A DNA stretch of 64,000 nucleotides from Membranipora membranacea (GCA_914767715.1 OU612072.1:23748001-23812000); one strand, 5' to 3'. Shown: positions 27,270 through 41,300, numbered from the stretch's first letter. A program made the numbers and translations. The notes: generated from the letters alone by a model not told the origin.

Positions 27270-28843
27270 GTGCCCTGGGACTGCATCTATACTGCAACAA
27301 GTTATAATGTTGTTACTTTTGAGGATTCGGTTAGCCAAACAGGTGGGCTGCCTCAAGAAACAAAAAATCTGAGATGGCCTCCAAACAAAATTGGAAGCAA
27401 TTCTTCACACAGTGCATTGAAACGATCCAAGCACAATTGAGACCTAAGCTGGATGAAGATATCAGTTAGAGCAATTACAGACATTGTTTTCTCAGAGTAA
27501 ATTTTCTTATCCCTCAAGAAAATCTTATTTGTAAACAACCAGTTGTATTGCAGTCTCTGTGTTTTGTTACAGGGAAAGAATTTGTTACTGTTGCGCCTTG
27601 TTTATCTTTTCCAAAGGATTTAAAGGCAATTTAATATTAGGATATCAAAACCTGAGGATTACCTTTGTGTCTCAAGACTTGTTGCTTCTTATGATATTTA
27701 TGTATTATAGCATTATTACATCAGATCAAAATTGAAGGTTGATTTAAATCAGATGTCTTGTCACAAGCAACATCCTGGAGCATAGGCGGCAAAATTTGTT
27801 GCCTTAGTGGCCAGGCCACAATATCTGCACCAGGTTGCTCTCTGTTTGCAGGCAGGTCGGAGCACACCTGGGTGCCAACCAAAGCCCAGTGCTAGATAAT
27901 TTGTAATTCCTGCTCAATCCAAATATATTTTCCAACCAGTATTCCAAGCCCGAAACCCCAGTTCTGATATAAAATATTTAGCCCATATTGAGTGCCCCGT
28001 TTTCTTATACCAATTTTATTGCATCTAAAATATTATATCATATTATGTTGAATCAATAGGCACTAGTGGCTGGCTACTCATATATTTACATTTTTGCAAT
28101 CGACCATGACACCTTGTCGACATTCAATTATCCACACTCTCTTTACTCAACAAAATACATGGTCCATGCTTCTAAAATGTTATACAAGGTTGCGATCACT
28201 TCACTCTTGGCTAGCCGGGTAAACCTTCTTCCGGGAGTTATTGCACAATCAAGAAGAGGGTGCCCTGAGACTGCATCTATACTGCAACAAGTTATGATGT
28301 TGTTACTTTTGAGGATTCGGTTAGCCAAACAGGTGGGCTGCCTCAATAAACAACAAATCTGAGATGGCCTCGAAACAAAATTTAAAGCAATTCTCCACGC
28401 GGTGCATTGAAGCGATCCAAGTACAATTGAGACCTAAGCTGGATGAAGATATCAGTTAGAGCAATTACAGACATTGTTTTCTCAGAGTAAATTTTCTAAT
28501 CCCTCAAGAAAATCTTATTTGTAAACAACCAGTTGTATTGCAGTCTCTGTGTTTCATTACAGGGAAAGAATTTGTTACTGTTGTGCCTTGTTTATCTTTT
28601 CCAAAGGATTTAAAGGCAATGTAATTTTAGAATATCAAAACCTGAGGATATGCTTTGTGTCTCAAGAATCAAGACTGATTAAAATTGAAGGTTGATTCAA
28701 ATCAGATGTCTTGTCACAAGCCACATCCCGGAGCATAGGCGGCGAAATTCGTTGCCTTAGTGGCCAGGCCACAATATCTGCGCCAGGTTGCTCTCTGTTT
28801 GCAGGCAGGTCGGAGCACACCTGGGTGCCAACCAAAGCCCAGT
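27270..28843 (+). repeat. Direct duplication of about 600 bp
   Basis: The segment 27270-27890 recurs at 28260-28843 in the same orientation with scattered substitutions. Both begin 'gtgccctg(g/a)gactgcatctat' and end 'ccaaccaaagcccagt'. The first copy is longer, chiefly through an extra ~40 bases near 27690-27725. A 369-base spacer separates the copies. No protein is convincingly encoded: minus-strand frames cross parts of the unit but differ between copies. It may be a tandem segmental duplication or two insertions of one element. Confidence 0.85.
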
Positions 28844-30229
28844 AGACGATGGACCGCAGATACATTTGATATGAGGCCCTTTCGATAAATTCAAGGTTCA
28901 ATGATTGCACAGACCAAGGGTACATTGTGGCAGCATCATTCAAGGATTGTAATAGTTAATCCTATTGTAAAAACTGCCACAATACTGCCTTCCTAGCTAT
29001 ACCCACAGTATCAATTTAGCTAGGATAGTTAGGTGTAATTAAGCATAAAATATCAAGTCTAATTGTGGAGTAAGGCTGTACAAAGAGAAATTTTTACGGG
29101 AGAGCCTGCATATTCTATTTTTTACTGTAATCAAAAAATTTGAATTCAGTTCATTCTCCAGAACCCTATAATTGTGACAAATAGATGAAAAGTGTTTTTG
29201 GCATAAAGCTTCCAATGACTTTCCCCTTGACACAAAGTTTGCAGGTATCTTGACCAAGGAGTAAAAAACTCTTTCCTTGACTATTGTTAAAAAATTTACT
29301 CTGAATCCCTTTACTCTGTGAAGCAGTCTATCCACATGCTTGAAACTGAAATGTTTTACACAGATAAATTGATGGGGTGATAACTCTATACTGCAAATGA
29401 GCCACAAAATTTCAACAATGAGAGAAGAAAACTTCTTAGCCTAAGATTTGCCCAAATTGGCTTTAATGAACTGAGAGGACTTATGACATGGTCAGATATG
29501 TAGAGTAGAGTATCTGAGCAAATTTATTTTCCATTGAATCATTGACAGTGGTACGCTAGCCTTGATTGTGTGATTTGGACATGCCTATTGCGTTGAGTGC
29601 AACAAGGACCATAAACCAGTGATAGATTGAAGTTCCTGGAATATTTTATGTTTGGTATCTCCGCTTTATCTGATGGTTCCATGTTTTGATAATGTCAATG
29701 TTGCACTTGCTCACATGTATATTATATTATATGTGTACTATCTATAGTATTAGTGCTGAGCATTCTCTCCTCATATCCTTTGTGTTAGTTTACCTTTATC
29801 ATGTGCACAAAACGGAGCGTTTGGGTGTCATATATCAGGGCACCCTATTAAACATCCACTGTGACACAAGGATATCTGAACTAATCAATACTGCGCTGCT
29901 GTACAAATGACATAATACAAATTAAATCTGGAACAGATGACGCAAAGCTATTCACTGATAAGCTTCATAATATGATCCTGTGAAAATCTCATGTCTCTAC
30001 CTTATCATGTGTGAGTGCCTTCTTATCTCTTTTTATCAACCCAAAATTTATCACCAAGAATTCTGAGAGCCCAATTAATGGCAGGCTTCAAAAGTCCTTC
30101 ACATTAATGGCTGAAGAGTCTTCATTTCGATTTTATTGCAGCTTCACCAAAGTTCCTTGTCCCTAAATATGAAGCAGGTCAATCATTCTGGGATATATTT
30201 CCGTCATCTAGGTTGAGCCGACTTATAAA
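28844..30229. other. Gene-poor region upstream of gene C
   Basis: No supportable gene is seen; a minus-strand open frame at 29039-29407 has no recognisable domain or splice context. A possible 5' UTR exon of gene C starts after 'ttttattgcag' near 30141 and runs to its ATG, but this is only a guess. Confidence 0.35.
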
Positions 30230-33200
30230 ATGGCCAATGCCGAAGAAAACTACATGGATATGACCCCGGAGAGTATATATGAAAATGGATCATACATCGA
30301 AGACAGTGAAAGGCAGCACCAATGTCAGCGTGATCTGAATACAGATGATGACCAGCTGAGTGATTATGATTATGTCGCTACAACTCCTTTAGCTGTGAGA
30401 AAGGCGAGAGAAGAAAGCAAGGTGCTTGATACTTGTGACGAAAATCATAACATCGTTCAACAAGAAGAAGCTCGATATGCCGACTCAGGGCTGACTGAGA
30501 ATGAAGATGCTGAGGACCCCCATTATGCTCCTGTTAAAATGGTCACACGTCACGGTGCAGTTGGTAAGTGAACGAAGTATGCTAATATTGCTGAATGTCT
30601 GTGACTTCCATGCCGAGAACTCTTACATAGCGGTTTGTCTCTGACCTGACAGCAAAGTTGTGGTTAAACAGTGCATGTAAATGGTAAATTATCACTATCA
30701 AATACTACTTTTTTTTTCTAGCTACTCAAGAGTCACCCAAACAATCTGTGGAGACATCAGTTAGCTTTGGCAGGAAGGAGATCCAACTACCTTCTGTAGC
30801 TTTTCATCCTAAAAAGTCAACGTCCTCAACAATTCAGCTTATTGAGAATTATAATTCGGTGCAGAAACCAATACCAATACCAAGAAGGCTTATAATCGTT
30901 CTTGGTATCATGTCTCTATTTATTGTGGCAATATTTGGGCTGTTGATCTACTTGATGGTAGAAACTAATCAACTGGCAGCTGAACTTTCAAGGGTAACAG
31001 GTAAATTTAAGGGCAAAATGTATGAATGTCGTGAGTAGTTACTATTAGCGATAGGGTACCCAACATCTCGTGACCAAAATATCAACTTTCTATCAGTCAC
31101 CAGAGAAGACTGACAAAACTCCAGTGTCAAAGACTTCAAAATTTATATCTACCCTTATGGCTCATACTTTGACCGTTTATGGGAACTTATATATTTATCA
31201 AAAAGACAGTAAGCTCTGAAGTAAACACTGAACTCAAATAGAAATGTATATACAAATTAAATACCCTTGAGAAGAGTAACTCAATCACTCTTATCTGGGC
31301 TCCTGGCCGCTCTTGAATTTATGGTAATGAACGGGCTGATGAGCTTGCCTATGTCAGAAGCCCATATTGTTCATAGAGTCATAAAACCGAAAATCTTTTG
31401 AGATAAGTGGTTCAACTCGACACAATGCGCTAAAACCAAAAACAAAACTATGCATATCAAGGATCAAATATCAAAACTTGCAAATACAGGTCATGGAACA
31501 TCGCAAACTAGTCATCCTGTCCTTGATGCGGTGCAATAGCGGATTCAAATATTCATTTTGACTTTCCCAAATTACTCAACCGTCAGAAAGAACACATCCT
31601 AACTTGAAAACTATCAAAACCTGACAAACACAATTATGATTTGAGGTGATGGATCTGGCTGGGTATATAAAATAGCCTCTATTTGCTATCTGAATTTGTC
31701 TGCACCTCAGAATACGATGGGTGCCAAATGATATATTCAGGCTGATTCATTCCATCGTCAATCCAAGTCCTGCTCGTAAGGCAACACACTACCCAAATCT
31801 GTCGCATTGATGGTGAATGTTCTCTCTCAAAAATTCTCTCCCACAAGGTACTCAACTATTCTGATGATGGACTTTTTTAGACACACAAAGAAGCCTGAAG
31901 CGAACAGATGACAAAATCTTGCAGTTGACAACCAACAACGAAAAAAAACTGGAGCAGCAGGCAATAAACCTTGAACAGCAGGCAGTAAATCTAACCCTTA
32001 ATGTAACTCAGACCGTTGAGAACCTTAATCAAATGTTGCAAGACAATTGTGAGTATACGTAAAGTATCAACTATCATAAAAACAATTCTTCTGGCGTTGA
32101 CGGCAAAGGCAACGAAACATTTCTCCGCAAAAGAGAGTGATCTTAGCTAAGCCCATTCTTTATTCAACAAACTTTCCATTCTAATTTCAGTCTAGTTAAG
32201 CATCAATTTGTTGGTATAGCTTAGGAACCGATGAAGGTAGAAGGATTACATTTTGCAACAAAGACTTTTTAAATTTTTGTTAGCATTTCTGATCATCTTC
32301 CTTATTTTATGTTCATGTCATCTAGCTGTGAAATTTTTGCCTGTGCTCCCTTATATGATTTTGAGAATTTATCAGTGGTCTGTTGTCATATGCAAAAACC
32401 ACATTATAATCTGACTGCACAGTGTTCCATGTTACGGTAACACCCCAAAATCACAACACATTGTAACTAAGAGTATACACAGCAATTTGTAGTTTATATA
32501 TAGCGAATTGTCTGTCGGTAATCCGGCATGCATTGGAATTACAAAATAAGTGTAGGTTTGCTTTCACAAGAATATAGAGAAAAAACAGTAGTATATTATT
32601 TGAGTATAGAGTTAACATTCACAAAAATATTGTTGAAGATATAAAGGCAGTAAAATTTCATAACCAATAAAATTTGCCATTATATACATCATTGATAATC
32701 TTGAACAGCATTTTGTTTCAGTATTGACAGCTGCTATAGCATTGAATGACACAAACATTGACCTAGTCAACGCTGCAAGAAGAGCAGAAAACTATACTGA
32801 TGGAAAATTCAGAGAGGTGGAGCGAGATATGCCCCTTAAGGTGCTAAACTGTAAGTTGGTGGTGATGCTTGACATGCTTGAATTCAGAAAAGGAGCCAAA
32901 GGAAGTTTTGATGGCATGCCTCCAGGATCTTCTTGTATGATGTTTTTTTGTGGTTTATTGATTATTTGAACTTGCACCCCTTCTATTGAATCTGCCCCAG
33001 AACATGATAGGATGGATACGTAGAATTTTTTTTTGCAGTATCAGATGCTCTATTTCAGGTAGCGGTCTATGCACATACCAGGAACCGTGTAATACATCTG
33101 ACTTACATACCGATTTGACTTATGGGAAGTACATGTGGAATATATGTGGAGTGTACACTTATGTACAGACAGATGGTTACCCGGATAGTAACTACACAAC

Positions 33201-33652
33201 CAATGTAGTTCACAGATGGTCGATATTTAATCCTGGTTACGAACGCATAGTATTTCGATTCTATGACTTTCAAGTGAGTGATAACTTTCAATCCTCTCAT
33301 GCAACTAACATTCAACCACAACTATGTCCATAAGAAACCAAAATTGGGCCTCGTCAAATATTTTTCTGAACTATTTGTCTTATCATGATCTTTTGTGTCC
33401 TTTTGCTGTAACTAATATATAAGGAACATTATACAAAGAAAAAGAATCCATTATCTTTATTTGCAGTTAGAGAACAGCACCAATTGTTACAATGATTATC
33501 TTGAGATTCTTGGAGACAGATACTGTGGCAGTCTTGGTAGTCATTGGATAACTTTCCCCATACAGAACCACATGTTTGTCCCGATAACATTCAGGTCTAA
33601 CTGGAGAAGTACTGACAAAGGATTCAAACTCTATTACTATATGCAAAATTAA
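30230..33652 (+). CDS. Type II membrane protein with CUB ectodomain and phosphotyrosine-motif tail (gene C)
   Basis: Six exons: 30230-30563, 30722-31000, 31881-32048, 32722-32850, 33059-33273, 33467-33652 (TAA). They total 1311 nt, 436 residues, with all phases matching. Residues 1-167 are acidic and cytoplasmic, with tyrosines in SH2-type contexts: Y8 in YMDM (PI3K p85-type YxxM), Y17 in YENG (Grb2-type YxN), Y22, Y46/Y48 (YDYV), Y83 and Y99 (YAPV). A proline-rich, basic juxtamembrane (KPIPIPRR) precedes one membrane segment at about 168-191. With no signal peptide and basic residues on the N side, the topology is type II. Residues ~192-303 are a Gln/Asn-rich, probably helical stalk with N-glycosylation sequons. 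The CUB domain (about 322-434) shows CYNDYLEI, YCG and KGFKLYYY. It looks like a receptor linking extracellular binding to SH2 adaptors, which is inference. The 33059 acceptor is chosen for phase and cysteine placement. Confidence 0.8.
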
Positions 33653-34484
33653 TTGACATGCATTGAAATAAGCAAAAGGAGCACCGCTCCATGCTGCTTA
33701 TCAAGTTTGGTTTATGCATGATTTTCTTGGCATCCAATTTACTTATTTACAAGGGGAAGCAATACGTCCTCGCTGCCCCTAGAATGCCTGTAATGATATA
33801 TAATGAACCATTCAATTTTTCCAGTTAGTTGTTTCATTATCCGTCTTACAAATCCTTCTACTTTTGCATGTTTCTTTTTGTATATATTGTGTGATCGGGA
33901 TTCTTATTTTTCTAACTGTAGGATTAAAGAGGGCTACATGATAGGCTATAGTTTGTACATTTATACTAACCATTACTAAACTTTTTGATTGATTGAGCTG
34001 CGATATTTAACATGTCTAAGACGACCAGAAGGGCAACGTTCTAGAAAGTTGTGTAGACAGTGATCTTCATCAGGAAAACAGCACATGATGGTGGAATTGG
34101 TTCTCTGTTTAACAAGAGTATCAAGGAGGCCTATGTCAAGCCCTAAATTCTTGGCATCATTAAAACCTTTTCTTATTTATTTCTTGTCTTTAGCATATAA
34201 TATGCTTGTGTGCAAAATGGGCAGGTTTTTTGATTATTTGGTAGTAGTTATTAAGCTAGGAAGTTGATTAAAGTATCCCATAAGTAGTACGCATGCATAA
34301 GAGTATTTAGTCACAGATTCCTTTAGATGTAAAGTTATAGTGTTTATTGTCGAGGCAGCTGCAACTTTAATATTTTCCAGTGAAAGGGGTGAAAATGATT
34401 GAAGAGAATTTTCTGAGTAGCTAATGTGGTCTAGATTTAATTATCATGTATATGTCATATGTTAACTAGGAAATTCTACCTCTA

Positions 34485-34650
34485 TAATTAAGCTGTGGGT
34501 ATACAAGGCGATTTAATCACAGGTTGATGGCATCTATAGACAGCATCGGGCAATCTCACACTGCTACACAGGCCTATGAGTTAGTATGCAATGGTCTAGT
34601 GATTTAGATGGGGTCATGATTTCATGTGTGTTACAAGGACATATGGGCCA
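34485..34650 (-). repeat. Dispersed repeat, copy 1 (inverted partner near 39.4 kb)
   Basis: The segment starting 'aagctgtgggtatacaaggcg' and including 'tctcacactgctacacagg' and 'cctatgagttagta' is an imperfect reverse complement of about 39310-39475. It has no coding potential. The partner ends exactly where the long inverted-arm element at 39.47 kb begins. Confidence 0.75.
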
Positions 34651-35278
34651 CAGTTTAGGCATTTATTCATGCACTCAGTCAATGGATTTTGCAGATATAT
34701 TTGATTTAGTGGCTAACATTGCTGTGTGGGATGAGTAAGACTAGATACACACAATACTAGATAGCCCTTACATCAAACAAATGTTTCTTGTGACCAACAG
34801 TCACTGTAAGCTGAGCAAAGGAAGGTGTCATATTTATGAAATTTGTCATTCACAAGCTGAAAACTAAATAGAAACATCCCAAAAACAGCCTTCTCTCCCC
34901 CCCCCCCTCCGACAAAATGTTCTGGTGAACCATGAAAAAAATCATTATTACCAATCACCTCAAACAAGATATTTACTTGAGAACTCTTGCTCGTATTTAA
35001 GAGGTAAAAGTGGCTAAAGAGAGAGCCCAAAAAGTGTTCAGTTCATAGCGGCATTTGGACATGTCTCATCTATACAGATGCTAAGCGAAAGTGACCCCAC
35101 CATCTGCATGAAGGATGGGGCATTTATTTTAGATTGAGCTTAGCATTATTACATGAAAACCCAGGTCCATACTCTGGTACTCAACTACATCAGTGAATCA
35201 TTAGTCATGTTTTCCCCTTAGACGCTATGATAAGGACAATGTCACTTAGTTGATCCTACAGTGTACCTGTAGTTTTTT

Positions 35279-35710
35279 ACCAAATCTTGCAATAAGATAT
35301 TATGCTATCCTCTCGAGTAAGACCCATACTAACTCGATACTCAAAAATTTGAATTAATCTTCAAAGACATTTAACTGTGCATTGACATAGACTGCACTTA
35401 GTCAGTAATATTGATACTCCATGTTTAGATGTACTGAAAAACTGTGATGCACAAATGGAGAAGATCTGATGTCACAACACAGTACGCTTCTCTAAGTCGC
35501 CCATGGCTAACATGAATCTACTTTAAGACATGTAAATACTAGTTTTTGATGTAATGAGAGCAATCTATCTGAGTAAGTCTTGTGTGTCAAAACATCTTTA
35601 AGTTTGCAAAAATTGCTATAAAAAATCCTCAAAGCTCATAATCACTCATTAGTAATCATCACATGATTTTGATTTTTACATCATTTTAATCCCTGAAATG
35701 TCTAGATTTC
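35279..35710 (+). repeat. Dispersed repeat, direct partner near 54.5-55.0 kb
   Basis: It begins 'accaaatcttgcaat', contains 'cagtaatattgata' and 'ctgtgatgcaca', and ends in 'ctcataatcactc'. The same order of blocks occurs at about 54467-55010 with many differences and indels. It is non-coding and probably an old mobile-element family. Confidence 0.7.
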
Positions 35711-38303
35711 AAATATTTTTATTTGAAGCTTCAATGAAATTTGGATATACATGATTTCCATGAAAACCAAACAGTCTACCTGTGTAAATTTTGTATTTCC
35801 TATTGAAATTCTATTGAAACCCACTAATCATAAAGCTTATAATTGAAGCGTAACACTCGTTTTCAAGCAGCCGCATGCCTATTCAGCTGAAGACCCGGAG
35901 TTTGATAGGAGTGTCATATCTTAGTATTTATAATCTTTGATGTTAGGTAGGTAACAAGCAATTCTACTGCATGAATGCTATACAGTGACTATTAGTGACT
36001 GATAAAGTCATGTTTGTACGCACTGCTGATACGCTAATTCTGCCTTGATAGTACAATAAAGTCATGTGATAATGAATTATGCAGACTAGCAAACCATTCT
36101 TATAACCAGAGCGGGTGATAACTCGTTTCTCATTACAAAATAATAAAATTTTCAGCTGGAGCATAAGGTTATCATGCTAGCACACGCTTATTGTTAGTCA
36201 TCAATCATACCACCAGTTTCCTTATAACACTATTGAACAAATGTTAGCGTAACAACTAGTTTTAGCTTAGTGTACGCACAATTGGATTAACCCTGCGGAT
36301 AGCTCTTTGAAAGGTAGGTACTGTAGTACAAGTATGTCATCTCCGGCTGTATTATTCAGTTTGGTTAGGTTATGTAACTGACCAGTGGTCCCTAGTTAGT
36401 ATTAACATATAATCTTCAATGCCTGAGATTGCATAATTTGTTGGTTTAGAATGATTGTGTATCATGGCCAAGGTTTAGCATGTCTTTAGATGATCGATGT
36501 TTGACACATTGTGATTGGTAGGGTGATTAGAAAGACACTATCTGGATCGGCCATAAATTTGTGGTCATTATTGCCCACTGATTCCACTCTTGTCTTCTCT
36601 CTAACTTGCTCAATATGATGTCATTGTTGATATTTTCCAGTGGGCTTACTTCGGATTCCTAAGATTTTTCACCAACATAACGCACATGCCACACATCACT
36701 TATAGATAAATTATCTCTGTCTTAATCTCGTTGCAGACAGGTCATGTGTGCACTCTTGCCAAGTAATCTAAGTTGAAGTTTGAAGTTGAAGTTTGTTTAT
36801 TGCCTATATTCTAATATCCATCCTGTGATAGGTTGATAGCATCGAATGTACGGCACATATATGGAAAAATAAAAATAAAAGGAGTCTGAGCTGCATTAGT
36901 TAAGAAATCGCACATAAAAATTCAAAAAATGTATTTTGTCTTTTGGTTGTTCTACACTTGGATGGCCTATATTTATCTATTTTTGCTCTACGAGCAGATG
37001 TTCTGTTTGTGTTTATTTTAATACGAGAGTTCAAGGGGTGATTATCATCGTCAGCTATTCTAGTGAAATGTTCACTGCAAGTGGTGTGTAGGAATGTTGT
37101 GATGGGTGGCAGTGCTAGATGGTCCAGCCTCTGCTCGTAGTTGTCGTAGTAAATCCAAAAGTGGGAGATTTCAATTAACAGCGATACTGTACTGCATCGC
37201 GGTGCTTTGATGGTGCGAAGCACCTGAGCAAGCAATCCACCTAGGGGGTTTGGGGGCGGTGTGTTTCTAGTATTAAAATATCAAGCGGAGATGAAATACA
37301 CTTTAAACACTTACAATCAACACATGGGCCCCTGGGACTTACATGCGCTTACTTTGTCAATGTCCAGTATCAACCACCCCGTTGACAATGAGAGTCCGAA
37401 TTTCAATTCAACAGGTAAATTTGTTAACATTGAATAGCACAATTCCTTTTAATTTTGTGTGCAAAGACCTTACCAGTAACTCATCGACAAGTGCTTGGAT
37501 GGTTACTAAAAATTGTGATAGGGCTGTTTTCTCTCAAATCTGGAGGAATTGGGAAGTGGGCAGAAGTGACTGTGGAAATCTGGAGGGTCCCACCTAAAAA
37601 GGGAGACTTGGCAAGTATGCATGTGTGTATTCCTAAAGTAAAACAAATCTGTGGCTTTCTGGGTGAAGTGAATCAGTGTCTGGCCTTGGCTGTCAATTTG
37701 TCAGTCAAAAATACCAGGGAGGTGTGGAGTTTGCTGTAGTAGAGGGATTTAATCTGTGTCAATATTCCCTGGTTCTATTTGTTGTTGTGACAAGCTTTTC
37801 ATCTTCAATCCAACAACCATCTCAATATTGATATACAAAGACCGAATTCTGTTAAGAAAAAAATTTCTTAACCTGCTTCTGAAATGGCTTTCTTTTCATT
37901 GCAGATCTTCCATTGGCAGGTTAAGGGTGACACACGGAACCGTCCTGATCTAGTTCGATGACCTGAAAACTATTATTGATTGCCGAGTGACCGGAGCTTT
38001 GAAAAGGGGAGCTGCAATCAGTCTACAGCTAGGTAAGTAGCTCTTAACTTCCCAATTGATTATGAGACTTTTGAGAATCCATTTATTACCTACTTAGGTC
38101 CATATCGGCAAGATAAGGCTTTTACACAAAACAGCTGCATAGGCTCGTTTCAGAGAATCAAAGTGGACAATGGCAAATATACCTGCTGAAACCAGCTTTC
38201 CCTCTATCAATAAGCTCGACTCGTTACGGTTAAATCTAACCGAATTCAAGGATATGACCGCTATCAACTTACAGTTCGAATTTATATATTATTTCAGATC
38301 AGT

Positions 38304-41300
38304 ATGGCTTCCCACACACAGAATGAGGACCAGGTTTTCTGGCCACCAGAAAATATAAATAGTAAGTGCTTTTTTCATCGAGTTGACAGAGAGGGCAATG
38401 GTATTGATAAGTCCTCAGCACTCTCAAATATTGCAAGGAGAAAATCTGCTCAAATAGCACACCGGACACATAATCCATAGTACAATGATTTTGAATATGA
38501 CGGTCAAATTGAAAATCGTAACTGCCTGTATTCGCCATTGTTTACACTTGGCTTGCCTTCTCTTTTGATAACTATTTCAATCAATTAATCAATGTATGCG
38601 AAGCAAAAGGGTCTTTTGTCTTGAATTTCTGTTAAAAAATCAATACAGCTGTATGACCTGCAGCATTGAGGTGTAATCACTATTTGCACAGTGTATTCAA
38701 AGACTATTTAACATGCATTAAAGTTACTTCAAGAGAAAATTGTATGACTGGGCTGGGATAATAGAATATTAGCTGCATAGACTTAAGTTGTAGCTACACA
38801 GGCGATTTTTACATCGATTTGGGGTCACGAGTGGTTAATCGGTGGATCTGCACGAGTGATTACTCGAGTTGAGTCGACATCGAACTTGTTGGTCTTTTTC
38901 CCCGAGTGATCTGGACGATCCTCTATGCTGATTGGTTGTTGATTGCTTGCTTCAATAATTACGCGGTTAAACACATCATCTATCAAATCGTGACAGGCTA
39001 TCAAATATGGAGGAGTTGATAATATCTGTAGTAAAATCACATCCTCCTATTTATGATAAAAAAAGACCATAACTACAAAGATAGGAGTGGTGCTGTAGTG
39101 AAAATATGGGAGGTAACAGCTGTATCAATTGGAAATTGAAGCTGTCTGACATGACATCCATAGTATAGCATAGGAAAATCGATTTTACAGAAGACTGAAA
39201 ATTTATTTGGTGAAGATTCAAAGTGACAAAGACCCATATTTAATATGACATCTACATCCGGTCATTTGTTAACACGCCCATTAAATATCATTGGTCAATC
39301 GATTGAACTGAGGGAGTTCATTGGGCATCTAGGCACCTGATTTATGACCCCACTATGACTCACTAGACCATCGTGTACTAACTCATAGGCCTGTATAGCA
39401 GTGTGAGATCGGCTGAGCATGTCTAGACATGCCATCGGCCTGTGATTACATCGCTCTGTATACCCACAGCTTTAATATACTCTCTAGACGGGACAATGCT
39501 TATGCTTCACTGATCATAATGTGTCCCACTTAAATAGGAGGACATGACGTAATTGGTATGTGCTGTGAGCCGTAGTTTACTATATACCATTGAATGAAAT
39601 AATGTGAAAAATCAAGGAACGCTGGGCATGATATCAGCCCCTGTCCAGCCCCTTATTATTCAAACACAAAGAAAATTGTTGAGTGTATGTAAAAGACCTT
39701 TCCGCAGGAGATGGTATTAATAATTTGTCACCAGAAACAGGACTTTTTATGATAAGATAAAATCCTTGGCCAATAAACACTGAAATAAATACAGCCATTT
39801 ACCCTCAGCACTTCCATCAATACTATAAAAATGTAAAAAATACCTATAACACATTATCAAAAATATTTTGTTGGATGAGCCAGATCTTATTACCACCACC
39901 ATCATCGTTTTTTTCTTCAAATTCATTCCTAGTTGTGACTGAACACAACCAGTCTGCTCAAATTGGATTGCTAATTTTATTGTCGCTTCACAAGGAAGAA
40001 GAGATCTGTTCTGTTAAATGAGTATGCAAACTACAGATAGCTGTTGTCCCTGAGTACGTACGATGAAGCTAGAATATTGACAATTACTTAAAATTATTAC
40101 ACTTCAGTACTGTAGTCAAAACCTAATGGCCTTTACCGTGGCCAAACTTAATTTTGCCGATGCCGGTAACGGTAAGATTCTTTGCGTTTATCAATGTGAT
40201 ATCGGCGTCAACAGTGAATTTCGATTGCTTCCTTGGCCTATTAACGGAAACAGCAGCGTGAAAAAAGTAGTTATTACAACAATACACGTCATCATCTGAG
40301 AAAATGGAACTACATGTAATGTTGAAACTACAGAGGAAAAAGGATGGAAGCAGTGATTCTGATAATTTCCAAGACTGGAAAACAAATTCCGGCCAAATGA
40401 TAACCAGCGTTCTTGCTGACTCAGCCGAGAGTTGCGAGCTCATATGCAACACAGCTGCTCACAAGCACAAACCTCCGCAGCGTGCAATAAATTTTTGTTG
40501 GTATGAGCCAAGGTTTAGTATGAATAATGGCTATTACTATAGAACCCAGCCTGAGCCACAAAATAACGTTTCTGAACCCTTTATTTAGACAGCCAGAGAA
40601 GTTTTTGAATTAATGAGCAGCAGCAATCCCTTTGGCAATGACTAAAAAATCTCTCTGTAAGGAGACATTGTCAATTATACAGAAATCACTGCTGAATGTG
40701 CTGCACTATCTTGAGAAGTATAGAGATTTTTGCAGGGCTCCACCTAGATCGAAGCCGAAACAGTTTTTTATGGGAATTATTAACTATTGAATAAGAATAA
40801 GTGATTGTAACGATAAGAATAATAATAATGATCATTACAGGAATTGTACTTTTCAAATATCACTCGAATTGACATTCACTGTTGACTCCGACATCACATT
40901 GATAAACTCAAAAACTCAAGGAACCTTACCGGCATCGGCAAAAATAAGTTTGGCCACGGTATTTCATTTTCCAGTTTTGGAAATTATTAGTTACATGCTT
41001 CCATCCTTTTTCCTCTGGAGCTTCATCATTACATGCAGTTCCATTTTCTCAGATGATGATGTGTTCTGGTTTGGTTTATTATAACAATCATTGTATCAAC
41101 AGGCGATAAGATTGGATCGGTACATGAAAATGAACGTTTTAAATTCTGTTGTGAGCTGACATGTAGTATGGAAAAAAGCTCTATAAATGCTTTCCTGTCC
41201 TGCACTTTGTTGGGCAATAGATGGTATGTAGGCAAGAGGATACCTTTGCACAGTTGGAAACAACACAACTAAAAAGAGGATGGTCTTCATCAGACGTAAT

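Larger units (their letters stand above)
33653..38303. other. Gene-poor interval between genes C and D
   Basis: This contains the gene C 3' flank, two members of dispersed repeats (about 34485-34650 and 35279-35710, listed separately) and several motif-free open frames. Near 37905-38033 a protein-like reading follows a 'ttgcag' acceptor and ends at a strong gtaagt donor at 38034, but contains an in-frame TAG. It could be an untranslated or decayed upstream exon of gene D. Confidence 0.4.

Noticed and set aside
28143-28346. Minus-strand frame resembling a transposon fragment
   Set aside because: It crosses the edge of the 600-bp duplication, and the equivalent frame is not preserved in the other copy.
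37343-37739. Overlapping plus-strand frames before gene D
   Set aside because: Two competing frames without motifs, and neither joins in phase to 38298 or 43215.
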